In this document: piece by piece, positions 3,980 through 5,397 of the stretch
Layout of the letters: each line of letters opens with the position of its first letter
Position numbering within the stretch: position 1 is the first letter of the stretch
Assembly (NCBI RefSeq): GCF_031082345.1
Contig: NZ_JAVHLH010000001.1
Span: 33,606-39,002 of the forward strand
Source of the DNA: Brevundimonas sp.
GTDB taxonomy: Bacteria; Pseudomonadota; Alphaproteobacteria; Caulobacterales; Caulobacteraceae
Length of the DNA: 5,397 nt
Reading direction: 5' to 3'
The notes under the pieces: generated by a model
Database searches by the model: none
Seen by the model: only the letters and a program-made list of their open reading frames with translations
Told to the model about the DNA's origin: nothing
Made by a program: the position numbers and the translations under genes

Positions 3980-5397
3980 ATGACGACGCCCGCGCCCGCC
4001 GCTGACGAGAAAGAGCCGCTCCGCCCGCTGCTGGCCCGCATCTGGCGCGACTACCTCTCGCACCACCGGACGCCGCTGTTCGCCTCGATCGCCTGCGCCG
4101 CCGTCGTCGGCGTCATGGCCGCCACCGTGCTGCAGCTGCTCGAGCCGGCCATCAACGGCCTGTTCCTCGGCGAGGCGGTGACCATCTGGTACGTCTTCAC
4201 CGTGCCGCCCGGTCAGGCCCTGACGGCCATCCCCCTGATCATCATCGGCGCCGGCCTGATCTGGACCGCCGCCGCCCTCGGCCAGGCCGCCCTCGTCAAC
4301 CGGCTCGGCCACGGCATCGTCGGCGACATCCAGATCAAGCTGTTCGGCTCAATGATTCGCGCCGACCTCGCCCGGCTGCGCGCCCAGCACTCCGGCGGCT
4401 TCGTCTCCTCGGTGCTGTTTGACGCCAATCTGGTCCGCGAGGCTTTCACCCAGGGGGTGGTCAACTACACCCAGCACGCCCTGACCCTGGTCGCGGTGCT
4501 GGCCTACATGGCCTGGATCGACTGGCGGCTGACCCTGATCGTGCTGCTCGGCGCGCCGCTGATCGCCTTCGTCATCCGTCGCTTCGGCAAGCGGATGCGC
4601 AAGGCCACCACCGGGGCCATGGTCGAGACCTCCAACCTCTCCACCGCCCTGATGGAGAACCTCGACGGCGTCCGCCTGATCAAGATCGAGAACCGCGAGG
4701 CGGCCGAGGAGGCCCGCGTCGGCGAGGTCGTCGGCCGCCGCCAGCGCCACGTCATCAAGTCCGCCGACAGCCGCGCCTTCGCCGGGCCGCTGAGCAATCT
4801 GGTGGCCATGTTCGTGGTCGCCGCCGTCATGGCCTACGCCGGCTGGCGCGCCCGCGAAGGGGCCATGAGCGTGGGCGCCTTCGCCGCCTACATCGGCCTG
4901 CTGATGGCCGCCGGCCAGTCGCTGCGCCAGGTCACCAACCTGCAGACGGTGATGGCCGAGGGCCTGACCGCCGCCCGCCGCCTGTTCGGCGCCCTCGACA
5001 TCCAGCCCGAGATCCGCGAGGCCCCCGACGCCGCGGCCCTGCCCCACGGCCCGGTCACCGTCGCCCTCGACCACGTCAGCTTCGCCTACGCCCCGGCCGC
5101 CCAGGGCGGCGCCCCGACCCTGTCCGACGTCTCTCTGACCATCGCGCCCGGCGAGACCGTCGCCCTCGTCGGCCCCTCGGGCGGCGGCAAGTCGACCATC
5201 CTCAGCCTGCTGCCGCGCTTCTATGACGTCACCGCCGGCGCCGTGACCCTCAACGGCCGCGACATCCGCGAGCTGAAGCTGCACGACCTGCGCGCGCGCA
5301 TCGCCCTGGTGACCCAGGAGCCCTTCCTGTTCGACGACACCCTCGCCGCCAACATCGCCTACGGCCGGCCGGGCGCGACCCAGGCCGAGATCGAGGC
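3980..5397 (+). CDS. ABC exporter half-transporter, MsbA-like (3' end missing)
   Basis: The first 472 codons are present and the frame is open at the right edge. The N-terminal part is a type IV/ABCB exporter membrane domain with hydrophobic helices near residues 33-55, 82-103, 165-197 (two helices) and 270-312 (two). The cytoplasmic coupling region LMENLDGVRLIKIENRE at 224-240 is typical of MsbA-like proteins. The nucleotide-binding domain begins near 358 (VTVALDHVSFAY), with Walker A GPSGGGKST at 398-406 (K404) and Q-loop TQEPFLFDD around Q446. The LSGGQ signature, Walker B and H-loop lie beyond the window. Such exporters work as dimers in the inner membrane; MsbA flips lipid A-core, and relatives export lipids, peptides or drugs, so the substrate is inferred. 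ATG 3980 lacks a Shine-Dalgarno sequence, and no better in-frame start exists just upstream. It diverges from the cassette; GC returns to the core level. Confidence 0.93.
   Translation, partial: MTTPAPAADEKEPLRPLLARIWRDYLSHHRTPLFASIACAAVVGVMAATVLQLLEPAINGLFLGEAVTIWYVFTVPPGQALTAIPLIIIGAGLIWTAAALGQAALVNRLGHGIVGDIQIKLFGSMIRADLARLRAQHSGGFVSSVLFDANLVREAFTQGVVNYTQHALTLVAVLAYMAWIDWRLTLIVLLGAPLIAFVIRRFGKRMRKATTGAMVETSNLSTALMENLDGVRLIKIENREAAEEARVGEVVGRRQRHVIKSADSRAFAGPLSNLVAMFVVAAVMAYAGWRAREGAMSVGAFAAYIGLLMAAGQSLRQVTNLQTVMAEGLTAARRLFGALDIQPEIREAPDAAALPHGPVTVALDHVSFAYAPAAQGGAPTLSDVSLTIAPGETVALVGPSGGGKSTILSLLPRFYDVTAGAVTLNGRDIRELKLHDLRARIALVTQEPFLFDDTLAANIAYGRPGATQAEIE

Noticed and set aside
3523..4041. 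- strand frame running from the exporter start through the intergenic region and over the zinc-ribbon gene
   Set aside because: It is out of frame with the better supported zinc-ribbon gene, has no ribosome site, and overlaps the exporter start.
4349..5284. Long - strand open frame of 311 codons opposite the exporter
   Set aside because: It is antisense to a clear ABC transporter with Walker A and Q-loop; its Gly/Ala/His/Asp-rich composition is typical of a GC-rich shadow frame.

Overview
The window looks like a chromosomal segment of a GC-rich alphaproteobacterium, most likely a Caulobacterales member such as Brevundimonas. The reasons are the roughly 70% GC codon use of the flanking genes, the pair of a CysQ-type phosphatase and a DUF4170 protein, and a Caulobacter-style promoter pattern. 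The genus is inferred from gene content and style; I ran no database search.

Positions 1-1543 (+ strand) carry the 3' part of an inositol-monophosphatase/CysQ family gene, a small DUF4170 gene, and two small single-span membrane proteins whose reading frames overlap by four bases (TTGA). Positions 1548-2213 (- strand) encode a cytoplasmic dual-specificity/tyrosine phosphatase with an intact HCx5R active site. It ends only 4 bp from the preceding gene.

Positions about 2231-3949 form a cassette of visibly lower GC (two sampled 60-base lines count to 52-53%). It holds three - strand genes in the order of transcription: a small two-CxxC zinc-ribbon-like protein, a HEPN-like protein, and an unrecognised protein with a CNKILH motif. 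The cassette lies between an imperfect inverted repeat, GTCAATGCGGGGAGGT at 2231-2246 and its complement, lacking one base, at 3935-3949. This is the most notable unexplained structure in the window. It could be the ends of a mobile unit or a pair of operator sites in front of the two flanking genes.

From 3980 to the right edge (+ strand) runs the first 472 codons of an MsbA-like ABC exporter: membrane domain, Walker A and Q-loop are present, and the remainder lies outside the window. CysQ-like and DUF4170 genes neighbour lipid A/Kdo genes in many alphaproteobacteria. With an MsbA-like exporter and a phosphatase that may be related to Caulobacter CtpA, the core region may belong to an envelope/lipid A neighbourhood. 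The three-gene cassette appears to have been inserted between the divergently transcribed phosphatase and exporter genes.
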